Assembly: GCF_027214025.1 (NCBI RefSeq)
Contig: NZ_JAPWHB010000002.1
Location: forward strand, 620,001 to 684,000
Reading direction: 5' to 3'
DNA: 64,000 nt
Source of the DNA: Parahoeflea alexandrii
GTDB taxonomy: Bacteria; Pseudomonadota; Alphaproteobacteria; Rhizobiales; Rhizobiaceae
Both the position numbers and the translations under genes were made by a program. The notes below the pieces were generated by a model that had not been told where the DNA came from, did no database searches, and worked only from the letters and a program-made list of their open reading frames with translations. Positions 19,117-27,505 of this stretch are shown in pieces (position 1 is the stretch's first letter; each line of letters starts with the position of its first letter).

Positions 19117-20004
19117 CTACTTTTTCGGGTCGTCGCCGGGTTCGGGCGAAGAAGCGGTTTTACCACCCTCGTGGTTCTTCCCGTTGATCTGCCGCGATTT
19201 CGGCCCGTACTTGCGCGACCAGGCCCGCGCCCCGAAGGGCAGAGAGGCAAGATAGGCGATCGCTGTCAGCGTCAGCGTTTCCCAGGTGAAGCTCATCAGC
19301 AGCGACACATAGACCACCGCCACCAGAAGAAACGGCATCACCAGGTCGCGGCGGACGCCGCCGCCGACACCCTTGCCGGAAAACACCGGCACCCGGCTGA
19401 CCAGCAGGAATCCGATGAACACGGTGTAGGCGGCAGCGGCAAATCCGCTGGTGCGGTCAATCGGAAAGCCGAGAAACCCAAGATAGACCGGCAGCATTAC
19501 CAGCAACGCGCCCGCAGGCGCCGGCACCCCGACGAAATAATAGCTCTCCCATGCCGACTTGGTGGCGCTCTCTGAGATGACATTGAAGCGGGCCAGTCTC
19601 AACGCCGCGGCAACGGTGAAGACGATGGCCGCGATCCAGCCGAAGGAACGGGCCTGGTCGAGAATGAAGACATAGAGCACCAGCGCCGGCGCGACGCCGA
19701 AATTGATGATGTCGGCCAGCGAATCCATCTGCGCGCCGAATTTCGACTGGGCTTTCAGGAGCCGTGCCACCCGCCCGTCAACACCGTCCAGAAACGCCGC
19801 GATCAGCACCATGGCGACCGCCATTTCGAAGCGGTTCTCGAAAGCCAGCCGAATGCCGGTCAGCCCCGCACAGATCGCAAGCACGGTAATCAGGTTGGGA
19901 ATGAGCATCCGGAACGGGATTTCGCGCAAACGCGGACCACGTCCCTCGTCATGATCCGCATCGTCCAAACCATTGGGATCATATGGTGGAAACGGCGTTG
20001 GCAT
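19117..20004 (-). CDS. pssA: CDP-diacylglycerol-serine O-phosphatidyltransferase
   Basis: A 295-residue membrane enzyme making phosphatidylserine from CDP-diacylglycerol and serine. The CDP-alcohol phosphotransferase motif DG-x2-AR-x8-G-x3-D-x3-D is present as DGVDGRVARLLKAQSKFG followed by AQMDSLAD, about residues 90-115. Seven or eight hydrophobic segments are visible, and the tail is charged. It follows psd by 30 bases on the same strand; the two make phosphatidylethanolamine in sequence. Family length is normal. The tail (KNHEGGKTASSPEPGDDPKK) is low-complexity. Confidence 0.95.
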   Translation of the reverse strand: MPTPFPPYDPNGLDDADHDEGRGPRLREIPFRMLIPNLITVLAICAGLTGIRLAFENRFEMAVAMVLIAAFLDGVDGRVARLLKAQSKFGAQMDSLADIINFGVAPALVLYVFILDQARSFGWIAAIVFTVAAALRLARFNVISESATKSAWESYYFVGVPAPAGALLVMLPVYLGFLGFPIDRTSGFAAAAYTVFIGFLLVSRVPVFSGKGVGGGVRRDLVMPFLLVAVVYVSLLMSFTWETLTLTAIAYLASLPFGARAWSRKYGPKSRQINGKNHEGGKTASSPEPGDDPKK

Positions 20005-20034
20005 GCATGTCTCCCTTGTCGTCCCGTCAGCCGG

Positions 20035-20733
20035 TCAGTCGCGGCGGCTGACCACGGGCCCCTTGTTCGATCCGAATTCGGCGAGCATTGTTTCACCCGC
20101 GATCGCGGTCTGTCCGACGCTGACCAGCGGCCGGGCGGAAGCGGGCAGGAAAACATCGAGCCGCGATCCGAACCGGATCAGGCCAAACCGCTCGCCCGCG
20201 TCAAGCTGCTCGTTTTCCTCGGCCCAGCAGAGAATGCGGCGCGCCACGAGGCCTGCGATCTGGACCACGCCGATCTCGCCGCGCGCGGTCTCGATCACCA
20301 GGCCGCTGCGCTCGTTCTCGGTGCTCGCCTTGTCGAGTTCGGCATTGAGGAACGAGCCCTGGGAATGGATCTTGCGAAGCACGCGGCCCTTCATCGGTGC
20401 CCGGTTCACATGGCAGTTGAACACATTCATGAACACCGAGATGCGCAGCATCTCGTCGGCCCCCAGATTGAGTTCGGCCGGCGGCACCATCCGAACCACC
20501 GACGAGACGCGGCCGTCGGCGGGACTGATCACAAGATCGTCGTCAAGCGGGGTCACCCGTTCCGGGTCGCGGAAGAAATAGGCGCACCATGCGGTGAGCA
20601 CCAGGCCGATCCAGAACAGCGGCTCGGCGATGAACCCCAGAAGCAGCGAGACGCCGAAGAAGGTGGCGACGAACTTGTAGCCTTCGCGGTGAACCGGCAC
20701 CAGCGCATTGCGAACGCTGTCGATGATACTCAT
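20035..20733 (-). CDS. psd: Phosphatidylserine decarboxylase
   Basis: A 232-residue proenzyme of the short, Sinorhizobium-type class. It decarboxylates phosphatidylserine to phosphatidylethanolamine. An N-terminal membrane stretch (about residues 22-50) is followed by the conserved [20 protein letters not shown] (about residues 72-91) and [13 protein letters not shown] (about residue 118). The self-cleavage site forming the pyruvoyl group is the GS in [14 protein letters not shown] near the C-terminus. It begins the psd-pssA pair. Confidence 0.95.
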   Translation of the reverse strand: MSIIDSVRNALVPVHREGYKFVATFFGVSLLLGFIAEPLFWIGLVLTAWCAYFFRDPERVTPLDDDLVISPADGRVSSVVRMVPPAELNLGADEMLRISVFMNVFNCHVNRAPMKGRVLRKIHSQGSFLNAELDKASTENERSGLVIETARGEIGVVQIAGLVARRILCWAEENEQLDAGERFGLIRFGSRLDVFLPASARPLVSVGQTAIAGETMLAEFGSNKGPVVSRRD

Positions 20734-20927
20734 GACATATTCCCTGATTTAGTCCTTGGCCGTGACTACAGCAATTTGCCGCAAAGGGGAAACCACTTTC
20801 CGGCTTCATTGCACCTGAAGCGCCGCACTTCCGACTGGAGGCGCAAGGAACGCTGCAAGACCATGTAATGATGCATGCACGTTATCGTTCCAACGAATAC
20901 GTTGAAAGCGACATGCACCTTGGCGGC

Positions 20928-22820
20928 TCAGGCGTCTCCGACCTCCGGCGTCCGCCGCCGGGTGACGATGCCCATTTCATCTTCCTCGCGCATGCGCTTG
21001 AGCTGCGCCTCGGCCTCGGTGGCTTCACGCTGGCGGTCCCACATGGAGGCGTACAGCCCCTTCTGCGCCAATAGATCGGCATGCCGGCCGCGCTCGGCGA
21101 TCTGGCCGTCCTTGAGCACGATGATCTCGTCGGCGCTGACCACGGTCGACAGACGGTGGGCGATCACCAGCGTCGTCCGGCCCTTGGATACGAAATCAAG
21201 CGCCGCCTGGATTTCCTGCTCGGTCGCCGTATCCAGTGCCGACGTGGCCTCGTCGAGGATCAGGATCGGCGGCGCCTTGAGGATCGTTCGGGCAATGGCC
21301 ACGCGCTGCTTTTCGCCGCCGGACAGTTTCAGCCCGCGCTCGCCAACCATCGCCTTGAACCCATCCGGCAGCGCGCGGATGAAACCGCCGATCTGCGCCA
21401 GATCCGCCGCCCGGTCGACTTCCGCCTCGGTGGCGTCGATCCGGCCATAGCGGATGTTGTAGGCGATCGTGTCGTTGAACAGGACGGTATCCTGCGGCAC
21501 CATGCCGATGGCGGCCCTGAGGCTTTTCTGCGTGACGTCGCGCAGGTTCTGGCCGTCGATGGTGATCGAACCCGACTGGATGTCGTAGAACCGGTAGAGC
21601 AGCCGCGAGATTGTCGACTTGCCGGCGCCGGACGGCCCGACGATGGCGATGGTCTTCCCCGCCGGCACCTCGAACGACACGCCCTTGAGGATCGGCCGCG
21701 CCGGATCGTAGCTGAAGCTGACATTGTCGAAACGGATGGCGCCCTGCTCGACTGCAAGCGGTCTGGCATCGGGCGCATCCCGCACCTCGGGCTCGACGTC
21801 GAGGAGTTCGAACATTTGCTCGATGTCGGTGAGACCCTGGCGGATTTCGCGGTAGACGAAGCCGATGAAATTCAGCGGCACCGCCAGCTGCATCAGCATC
21901 GCATTGATGAACACGAAGTCGCCGATGGTCTGTTCGCCGGACTGGACGGCCAGTGCCGACATCACCATCATCACAGTCATACCGAGACCGAAGATGACGC
22001 CCTGCCCCATGTTGAGCCAGCCGAGCGAGGTCCAGACTTGGGTAGCCGACTTCTCGTAGGACTCCATCGAGACGTCGAAGCGCCGCGCTTCCATCTCCTC
22101 GTTGCCGAAATATTTGACGGTTTCGTAATTGAGAAGCGAATCGACCGACTTGGTATTGGCATCCGTGTCCGAGGCGTTCATCGACCGCCGGATGCCGATG
22201 CGCCAGTCCGAGGCGCGCACGGTGAACCAGATGTAGAGCCACACGGTGATGGCGGTGACCGCAACATAGGTCCAGCCGTAGGCGACACCGAAGATGATCG
22301 CCGTCAGCGCGAACTCGATCAGGGTCGGTGCCGTATTGAGGATGGTGAAGCGGACAATCGTCTCGATCCCCTTGGTGCCGCGCTCGATGACCCGCGACAG
22401 GCCGCCTGTACGCCGCTCGAGATGGAACCGCAGCGACAATTCATGCATGTGCACGAAGGTCTTGTAGGCCAGTTGCCGCACCGCGTGCTGCCCGACCCGG
22501 GCAAACAGCGCGTCACGCAGCTGGTTGAAACCCCACTGCACGATCCTGACCACATTGTAGGCAATCACCAGCATCACCGGCGTCGCGATCAGCGCCGGCA
22601 GCCATGCGACCACGTCGGGCTGGCCATTGAGCGCATCGGTCGCCCATTTGAAGAAATACGGTACCGAAATCAGCACGAGTTTCGACAACAGCAGGAACAG
22701 CGTTGCCCACAGCACCCGCATTTTCAGATCCGGCCGGTCGGCGGGCCACATGTAGGGCCAGAGGTTTTTCAACGTGCCGAAGGGATTGCCCTGGTCGGCG
22801 GATACGGTTTTCGAAGCCAA
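20928..22820 (-). CDS. Atm1-type ABC exporter, fused membrane and ATPase domains
   Basis: A 630-residue half-transporter. The membrane domain (about residues 30-330, six helices) is followed by an ATPase with Walker A GPSGAGKST (about residue 408), signature LSGGEKQRVAIAR (about residue 510) and Walker B ILILDEATSALD. The length and the ERRTGGLSRVIERGTKGIE stretch fit the Atm1/HMT1 class, which exports glutathione-linked sulfur or metal complexes. It starts one base after arsR, so expression is probably metal- or metalloid-controlled. Export of metal-thiol conjugates is inference. It has no companion subunit and probably works as a homodimer. Confidence 0.9.
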   Translation of the reverse strand: MASKTVSADQGNPFGTLKNLWPYMWPADRPDLKMRVLWATLFLLLSKLVLISVPYFFKWATDALNGQPDVVAWLPALIATPVMLVIAYNVVRIVQWGFNQLRDALFARVGQHAVRQLAYKTFVHMHELSLRFHLERRTGGLSRVIERGTKGIETIVRFTILNTAPTLIEFALTAIIFGVAYGWTYVAVTAITVWLYIWFTVRASDWRIGIRRSMNASDTDANTKSVDSLLNYETVKYFGNEEMEARRFDVSMESYEKSATQVWTSLGWLNMGQGVIFGLGMTVMMVMSALAVQSGEQTIGDFVFINAMLMQLAVPLNFIGFVYREIRQGLTDIEQMFELLDVEPEVRDAPDARPLAVEQGAIRFDNVSFSYDPARPILKGVSFEVPAGKTIAIVGPSGAGKSTISRLLYRFYDIQSGSITIDGQNLRDVTQKSLRAAIGMVPQDTVLFNDTIAYNIRYGRIDATEAEVDRAADLAQIGGFIRALPDGFKAMVGERGLKLSGGEKQRVAIARTILKAPPILILDEATSALDTATEQEIQAALDFVSKGRTTLVIAHRLSTVVSADEIIVLKDGQIAERGRHADLLAQKGLYASMWDRQREATEAEAQLKRMREEDEMGIVTRRRTPEVGDA

Positions 22821-22821
22821 T

Positions 22822-23226
22822 TCAGATGTCCTTGTTGCCGATCAGGGCCGCCGCTGCGTCCGCCTGCCGATTGTGGTCTTCCCGTTCACCCTCGTTCGCG
22901 CGCGAACAGCCAGCGCCGCCACAACAATGATCGAGGGTCTGGCCGATGATGCCTGCAAGTTCGCGCAGGGCACCGGCATTGACGGTGTATCTGGAACGTT
23001 GCCGATCCGTGCGAAAGTTGACCAGATCGGCATCGACGAGCACCTTGAGGTGCTGTGAGACCGTCGACTGCGCCAGTCCGATCCGACCGACGAGATCCTT
23101 GACGCAGCAGCTGTCCGCCGACCCGAGATTCCTTAGCAGACGCAGCCGCACCGGATGCGCCAGCGCCGCGAGCTTGCGGGCGATGGTTTCGTCCTTGGGG
23201 GGGAGATCCGGTCGAGATACATTCAT
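22822..23226 (-). CDS. ArsR-family metal/metalloid-sensing repressor
   Basis: A 134-residue winged-helix repressor with the core LAALAHPVRLRLLRNLG and VGRIGLAQSTVSQHLKVLVD (about residues 22-75). Cysteines suited to thiol-metal binding occur as SADSCCVKDLV at the usual ArsR helix position (only one of the three classical E. coli ArsR cysteines is in place) and as HCCGGAGCS near the C-terminus, resembling the C-terminal Cys trio of Acidithiobacillus ArsR. Its start codon lies inside a 13-bp-arm inverted repeat, implying autorepression. The exporter gene follows after one base. The inducer (arsenite, other thiophilic metal, or a sulfur species) is not known. Confidence 0.88.
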   Translation of the reverse strand: MNVSRPDLPPKDETIARKLAALAHPVRLRLLRNLGSADSCCVKDLVGRIGLAQSTVSQHLKVLVDADLVNFRTDRQRSRYTVNAGALRELAGIIGQTLDHCCGGAGCSRANEGEREDHNRQADAAAALIGNKDI

Positions 23227-23255
23227 CGTTAATCGGCGATATACGATGAATGTAT
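23217..23255. promoter_or_regulatory. Inverted-repeat operator of arsR-exporter operon
   Basis: Perfect 13-base arms ATACATTCATCGT and ACGATGAATGTAT with a 13-base spacer. The left arm contains the arsR start codon. The position suggests that ArsR bound here blocks its own transcription and that of the exporter. Confidence 0.82.
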
Positions 23256-23269
23256 CCCGGTCAACCGTT

Positions 23270-25387
23270 CTAGGGCTTTTTTCGCTCGCCCAGAAGCTGC
23301 TGATGCATTTCCTCGGCATTCTCCAGCGGGGTCTCGGGAACCGAAAACACCTGGCCCGGCTTGATCCGGTCCGGGTTCTGGATCTGTGACCGGTTGGCGA
23401 CATAGATCGTGGTGTAGCGAACGCCCTCGCCATAGGTGCGGCGGGAAATCTGCCACAGCGTATCGCCGCGCCGGATGATCACGGCACCGGGTGTCGAGGC
23501 AAGCGGCGCCTGCAGGATGGTTTTCGGTTCGCCGGGCTGTCCGGAGGCTGCAACCAAACCTTCGATCCCCTCCTGAGCCGTGCCGGCCATGTCCGCGGGT
23601 TCCGCAAGCACTGTCTCGGCCCGGGCGAGAAGCTCGCTCATCCTGCCCCGGTCGCCAGCCGCCAGACCATCGACTACCGAGGCAGAAGTCCCGGCGGCTG
23701 CCTGGCCCTCCGCCTTCGGCATCAAGACCGAAAGCGCTGCTTCGGCCTGAAGCCGCATCGACCGGGCAATCGCCATCGATTCAGCGCTGCTGCCGGCAGG
23801 CAGGTCAGCCATGGCTGCCGATTTGAGTTTCGACACGGCCTGTTCCAGCGCCTCGGAAACCGCAGCTTCGTCCGCAGTATCCGGTGCGGATACCCTGGTC
23901 TTGAGTTGCGACAGCGCCTCGAATGCGTCTTCACGCATTTTCGAAAGGCTGGCGATGTCAGGCAGGATCAACTCGCCGGCAGCCTTGGCCGCAGCCGATT
24001 GATTGCTGTCGGCCGCTGCCCCGTTGTTGGCCGGAGCTGCCGCGGCGCTGTCAGCCTGGGTCGGCGCGCTTTCCGGCTGAGCCGCGGCATTGGCGGGCTC
24101 CGCCGGGGACACGGCGGCAAGCGCCTCGCCTTCGGGACGATTGAACGGCACGGTGGCCCTGAGCAGGATATTGTCGCCAGACTTGTCCATCAGATCGGCG
24201 TTGATGATGTGATCCCCGACCGACAGCTCGGTGGTCGCTTCAACGATGAAACGGCCTGTCTCGTCGGCCGTGTCGCTGCCGATGGCAACGCCGTCCGCCA
24301 AAACCTCCACCTTGAAGCCCGGCGTGGCCGAGCCGGCAATGAAAATCCGGTCGCCCTCGATTTCCACCGCGTCCACGCGCACGGTGGCATCGGAGGGGAC
24401 ACCCTCGACAGCCGCTTCCGGCGTGGCCAGGGCAACTTCGGCGGCGGGTGCTACGTCCGCGGAAGCCGCCGCGTCGTCGGCGGCATTGGCGGCATCACCC
24501 TGCCCGGCGACCTGCGGCGCAGACGTTGTCAGCAGTGCCGACGCCTCGGGAAGCGCGGGCGTTTCTACGCCCGGGGACGGCGCTACGGCGGCGGCAGCCA
24601 TCTCGGTTGCGGCATCGGTTTCAGTCCCGGCAGCCGCTTCGGTGGCGGTGGCGGCGGGAGCCGCTACGCCGGTATCGGTCCCCGCGGCCGCAGGCTGATC
24701 CGGCGTTGCAGCCGGGCTCCCGGCGTCATTCGCATCAGGCGTCGCGGCGGCGGTTTCGACAGGTTCCGAGGCTGCCGGGGCGGCGGGCTGCGCAATGATC
24801 CGGCTCGCCTTGCCCGGCTTGCTCACCATGGCCAGCAATTCGCCGTCGGCGCTCTCGGGGATGGAAACCGTGGCCACCTCTTCCGACAGCCGCACGGCAC
24901 CATCCTTGCCGGTAATCCGCAAGGTCAGCTGGTAGTCGCCTGCAGGCAAGGGGTTGTCGAGAATGACGGCGAAATCGCCGCTCGAGCCGACCTGTGTCGA
25001 GGCGATCACCGTTTCTCCGTTCATGATATCCAGCGTGGTGCCAGGCTCGGCCTTGCCGGCAATCACGGTGGACCCGTCGGGCTCGACCCTGAGAACATCG
25101 AAGCTCGGCGTGATCCAGCTGTCGGCGGCAACCGCCGGATCCGCCGCAACCCCGGCGTCCGATTCGGTCTTCGTTGCGTCAGCCGGCAGTCCCTGCCCTT
25201 CGCCGGCCTTTGCCGAAGGCGCCTCCGGCGCATTCGCCGTGGCGTCGACCATGTTGGTCTGTGGTGTCGGTTGAGAAGCCGATTCCGGATTTGTTTTGAA
25301 CATGTTAGGTGCTAAAAAGAAAGCGCCGATGACGATCGCGGCTACCACGCCAAGGAACGCCCAAAAACCGGCATTGTTTTTATTCAT
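23270..25387 (-). CDS. Envelope LysM protein with Ig-like domains
   Basis: A 705-residue protein started at MNKNNAGFWAFLGVVAAIVI, which has an N-terminal membrane anchor (about residues 8-26). A long Ala/Pro/Glu-rich low-complexity chain is broken by two Ig-like segments: about residues 100-180 (FDVLRVEPDGSTVIAGKAEP) and about 330-420 (VRVDAVEIEGDRIFIAGSAT). The C-terminal LysM domain is VIIRRGDTLWQISRRTYGEG...IKPGQVFSVP, for peptidoglycan binding. Alphaproteobacteria often carry such a protein next to a LOG gene, as here (divergent). A 215-codon upstream extension is rejected because it is antisense to that gene. The function in cell wall organisation is inferred. Confidence 0.85.
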   Translation of the reverse strand: MNKNNAGFWAFLGVVAAIVIGAFFLAPNMFKTNPESASQPTPQTNMVDATANAPEAPSAKAGEGQGLPADATKTESDAGVAADPAVAADSWITPSFDVLRVEPDGSTVIAGKAEPGTTLDIMNGETVIASTQVGSSGDFAVILDNPLPAGDYQLTLRITGKDGAVRLSEEVATVSIPESADGELLAMVSKPGKASRIIAQPAAPAASEPVETAAATPDANDAGSPAATPDQPAAAGTDTGVAAPAATATEAAAGTETDAATEMAAAAVAPSPGVETPALPEASALLTTSAPQVAGQGDAANAADDAAASADVAPAAEVALATPEAAVEGVPSDATVRVDAVEIEGDRIFIAGSATPGFKVEVLADGVAIGSDTADETGRFIVEATTELSVGDHIINADLMDKSGDNILLRATVPFNRPEGEALAAVSPAEPANAAAQPESAPTQADSAAAAPANNGAAADSNQSAAAKAAGELILPDIASLSKMREDAFEALSQLKTRVSAPDTADEAAVSEALEQAVSKLKSAAMADLPAGSSAESMAIARSMRLQAEAALSVLMPKAEGQAAAGTSASVVDGLAAGDRGRMSELLARAETVLAEPADMAGTAQEGIEGLVAASGQPGEPKTILQAPLASTPGAVIIRRGDTLWQISRRTYGEGVRYTTIYVANRSQIQNPDRIKPGQVFSVPETPLENAEEMHQQLLGERKKP

Positions 25388-25525
25388 TGTCAGCTCCGTG
25401 GATGCGGCAAAAACCGCTGCTATTGGGCAAAAACCTATATGCTTTGCATACATGGCACAAGAAAAAGCAGTTTGCCTTGACTGCCCGGCCTTGACCGCAT
25501 CAAGGGGCGCATGTTCATTGGCCGC

Positions 25526-26143
25526 ATGAACACAACTCAACAGCGAATATCCTCCATCTGCGTCTATTGCGGCTCCCAGCCGGGACATGATCCGGAATTC
25601 AGACAGGCGGCCCGGGTTCTGGGCCGGGCGATGGCCGAGAACGGCATTGATCTCGTCTATGGCGGCGGCACAAAGGGCCTCATGGGCGAGGTCGCCGACG
25701 CGGTCATGTCGAACGGTGGCAAGGCCATCGGCATCATCCCCGAATTCCTGATGGACAAGGAAGCCTCCCGTCAGGAACTGGGGCAACTGACCGAGCTGCA
25801 CGTCACCAGGGACATGCACGAACGCAAGCACATGATGTTCGAGCGCTCGGATGCCTTCGTGACGCTGCCGGGCGGCATCGGAACGCTTGAGGAAATCGTC
25901 GAGATCATGACCTGGGCTCAGCTCGGCCGCCATACCAAGCCGATGGTCCTGGCCAACATCGGCGGTTTCTGGGATCCGCTCAACGCGCTGATCGGGCACA
26001 TGCGCGCCGCAGGTTTCATTCACACCGCCCACCTAGTCCGACCGATTGTGATCGACCGCGCGGAAGGCATCGTCCCTGCGATCCAGGCCGCCGCGGGAAT
26101 TTCTGGCAACGGCGAGGACGCCGCCGTGATTTCCAAATTATAA
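25526..26143 (+). CDS. LOG-family nucleotide phosphoribohydrolase
   Basis: About 205 residues from the ATG at 25526 (MNTTQQRISSICVYCGSQPG); an ATG five codons upstream is possible. The family motif PGGIGTLEEIVE (about residue 113) and the GGGTKGLMG loop mark a LOG-type enzyme that splits nucleoside 5'-monophosphates, including cytokinin ribotides, to base and ribose phosphate. It is cytoplasmic. Divergent from the LysM protein. In non-plant bacteria it is likely a nucleotide salvage or clean-up enzyme. Confidence 0.9.
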   Translation: MNTTQQRISSICVYCGSQPGHDPEFRQAARVLGRAMAENGIDLVYGGGTKGLMGEVADAVMSNGGKAIGIIPEFLMDKEASRQELGQLTELHVTRDMHERKHMMFERSDAFVTLPGGIGTLEEIVEIMTWAQLGRHTKPMVLANIGGFWDPLNALIGHMRAAGFIHTAHLVRPIVIDRAEGIVPAIQAAAGISGNGEDAAVISKL

Positions 26144-26440
26144 CACTATCAACAACTTGGTGGATCGTCACGAGCGAAAAAATCGTGAACATTTCAACAT
26201 CATGCCGGTCGGCGTTAGAAATCCGTTAACGTTACAGACGGCAAGATATCCGCACTGGGTAAGGCGCAACGACGCCCCCTGCCGCAAGAGTGCTGACCTA
26301 TGACAGGCCCCGGCAACACGCATTTTCCCGGTTTCGGGCAGAACGCCCGGGTCGATCACCGAGCACTTTCAGCCAATTACCTTTCGAAACAGCACTCATC
26401 ACGACAAGCAGGACAGGGTCCGGCTTGCCATTGATCCGGA
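26144..26440. other. Convergent intergenic region, no clear gene
   Basis: This lies between the ends of the LOG gene and rarD and is more AT-rich at its left side (GTTAACGTTAC near 26226). A 44-codon plus-strand ORF at 26300-26434 (MTGPGNTHFPGFGQNARVDH...) has no visible ribosome site. A perfect FNR-like palindrome, TTGATCCGGATCAA, spans 26431-26444 over the rarD stop codon, but no start lies downstream on either side. No T-tract terminator is evident. Confidence 0.3.
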
Positions 26441-27394
26441 TCAACCCGACTTGAGCGCCGCCGCGGCGATGGCCTGCCGCGCCTTGCGGCTGCGCAGCAG
26501 CGAAGACGTATAGATCGCCAGCGCGATCCAGATCAGCACGAAGGCCGCCAGCTTGTAGGGCCCGAAGGGTTCCTTGAAGATGAACACCGCGATGAAGAAG
26601 ATCATTGTCGGCGCGATGTACTGCATGATCCCGATGGTCGACAGCCTGAGCAGCTTGGCGCCGTTGGCGTAGATCATCAGCGGCACAGCGGTCACGAGGC
26701 CGCAGCCGAGCAGCAGCCAGATATCCGTCATTCCGGTGCGGCCGAAATGGCCCGTGCCGTTGAACTCTGTATAGGCGACAAAACCGACCGCCGGAATGGT
26801 CAGGATCAGCACTTCCAGAAAGAAGCCCTGATTGGGGCCGACGGGAAGCGACTTTTTGAAGAACGCGTACAGGCCCCAGGTCAACGCCAGCCCGACCGAC
26901 ACCCACGGCAGGCCGCCGGTCTCCAGCGCCAGCAGCCCGACCGCCACCACCGCCAGCAGGATCGCGGCCTTCTGTCGCCCGTCAAGCCTTTCCCGTAGAA
27001 GCACGGCACCGAGAAACACCGAAAACAACGGGTTGATGTAATAGCCGAGCGCCGTTTCGACCGCCCGGCCCGCGCCGACCGACCAGACATAGATCAGCCA
27101 GTTGACCGTGATCAGGGCCGCCGTGATCAGCGCCATGCCCATGGTCCGCGGAGATCTGAAGGCGGCGCGGATGTCCTGCGTCCGGCCGAGCCAGATCAGC
27201 ACCACCGCGGCGATCGGCACCGACCAGATCACCCGGTGAGCAACCACCTCAAGCGCCGGGATATGACCCACGGCCTTCATGTAGATCGGCAAGAACCCCC
27301 ACAGAAGGTAGGCGACCAACGCAAAGGCGAAGCCGCGCGGCGTGTCTTCGTCATAGGCCGCCGGAGCCGGTTTTGTCGCCATCATCTGTCCCAT
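26441..27394 (-). CDS. rarD: EamA-type permease RarD
   Basis: A 317-residue inner-membrane protein with ten hydrophobic segments in the two-repeat EamA fold. The start GFAFALVAYLLWGFLPIYMK and the LALTWGLYAFFKKSLPVG repeat are characteristic of RarD, described in E. coli as linked to chloramphenicol resistance. Its true substrate is unknown. Two starts are possible (residue 1 or 5). It stands alone, 111 bases before the end of cimA upstream. Confidence 0.88.
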   Translation of the reverse strand: MGQMMATKPAPAAYDEDTPRGFAFALVAYLLWGFLPIYMKAVGHIPALEVVAHRVIWSVPIAAVVLIWLGRTQDIRAAFRSPRTMGMALITAALITVNWLIYVWSVGAGRAVETALGYYINPLFSVFLGAVLLRERLDGRQKAAILLAVVAVGLLALETGGLPWVSVGLALTWGLYAFFKKSLPVGPNQGFFLEVLILTIPAVGFVAYTEFNGTGHFGRTGMTDIWLLLGCGLVTAVPLMIYANGAKLLRLSTIGIMQYIAPTMIFFIAVFIFKEPFGPYKLAAFVLIWIALAIYTSSLLRSRKARQAIAAAALKSG

Positions 27395-27505
27395 TCTCTT
27401 GCAGGTTGCGAGGCTCGACGCTTATGCCAAGCCGCGTGAATGAGCAAATTCATTCCGCTGAACAATGCCTGGTCCGCTGGTGAAGCATGAGAGCTGCCCG
27501 GCTGC

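Noticed and set aside
20879-20902. Imperfect inverted repeat ACGTTATCGTT/AACGAATACGT after the Atm1-type gene
   Set aside because: Two mismatches, no T-tract and no adjacent promoter that it clearly controls.
25388-26032. N-terminal extension of the LysM protein to 920 residues
   Set aside because: It is antisense to the LOG gene; the membrane anchor and normal start are at 25387.
26300-26434. 44-codon ORF in the LOG-rarD interval
   Set aside because: No ribosome binding site or recognisable family; composition is not clearly coding.
26431-26444. Perfect FNR-like palindrome TTGATCCGGATCAA
   Set aside because: It overlaps the rarD stop codon in a convergent region with no gene start downstream in either direction; probably chance. 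A small RNA promoter cannot be fully excluded.
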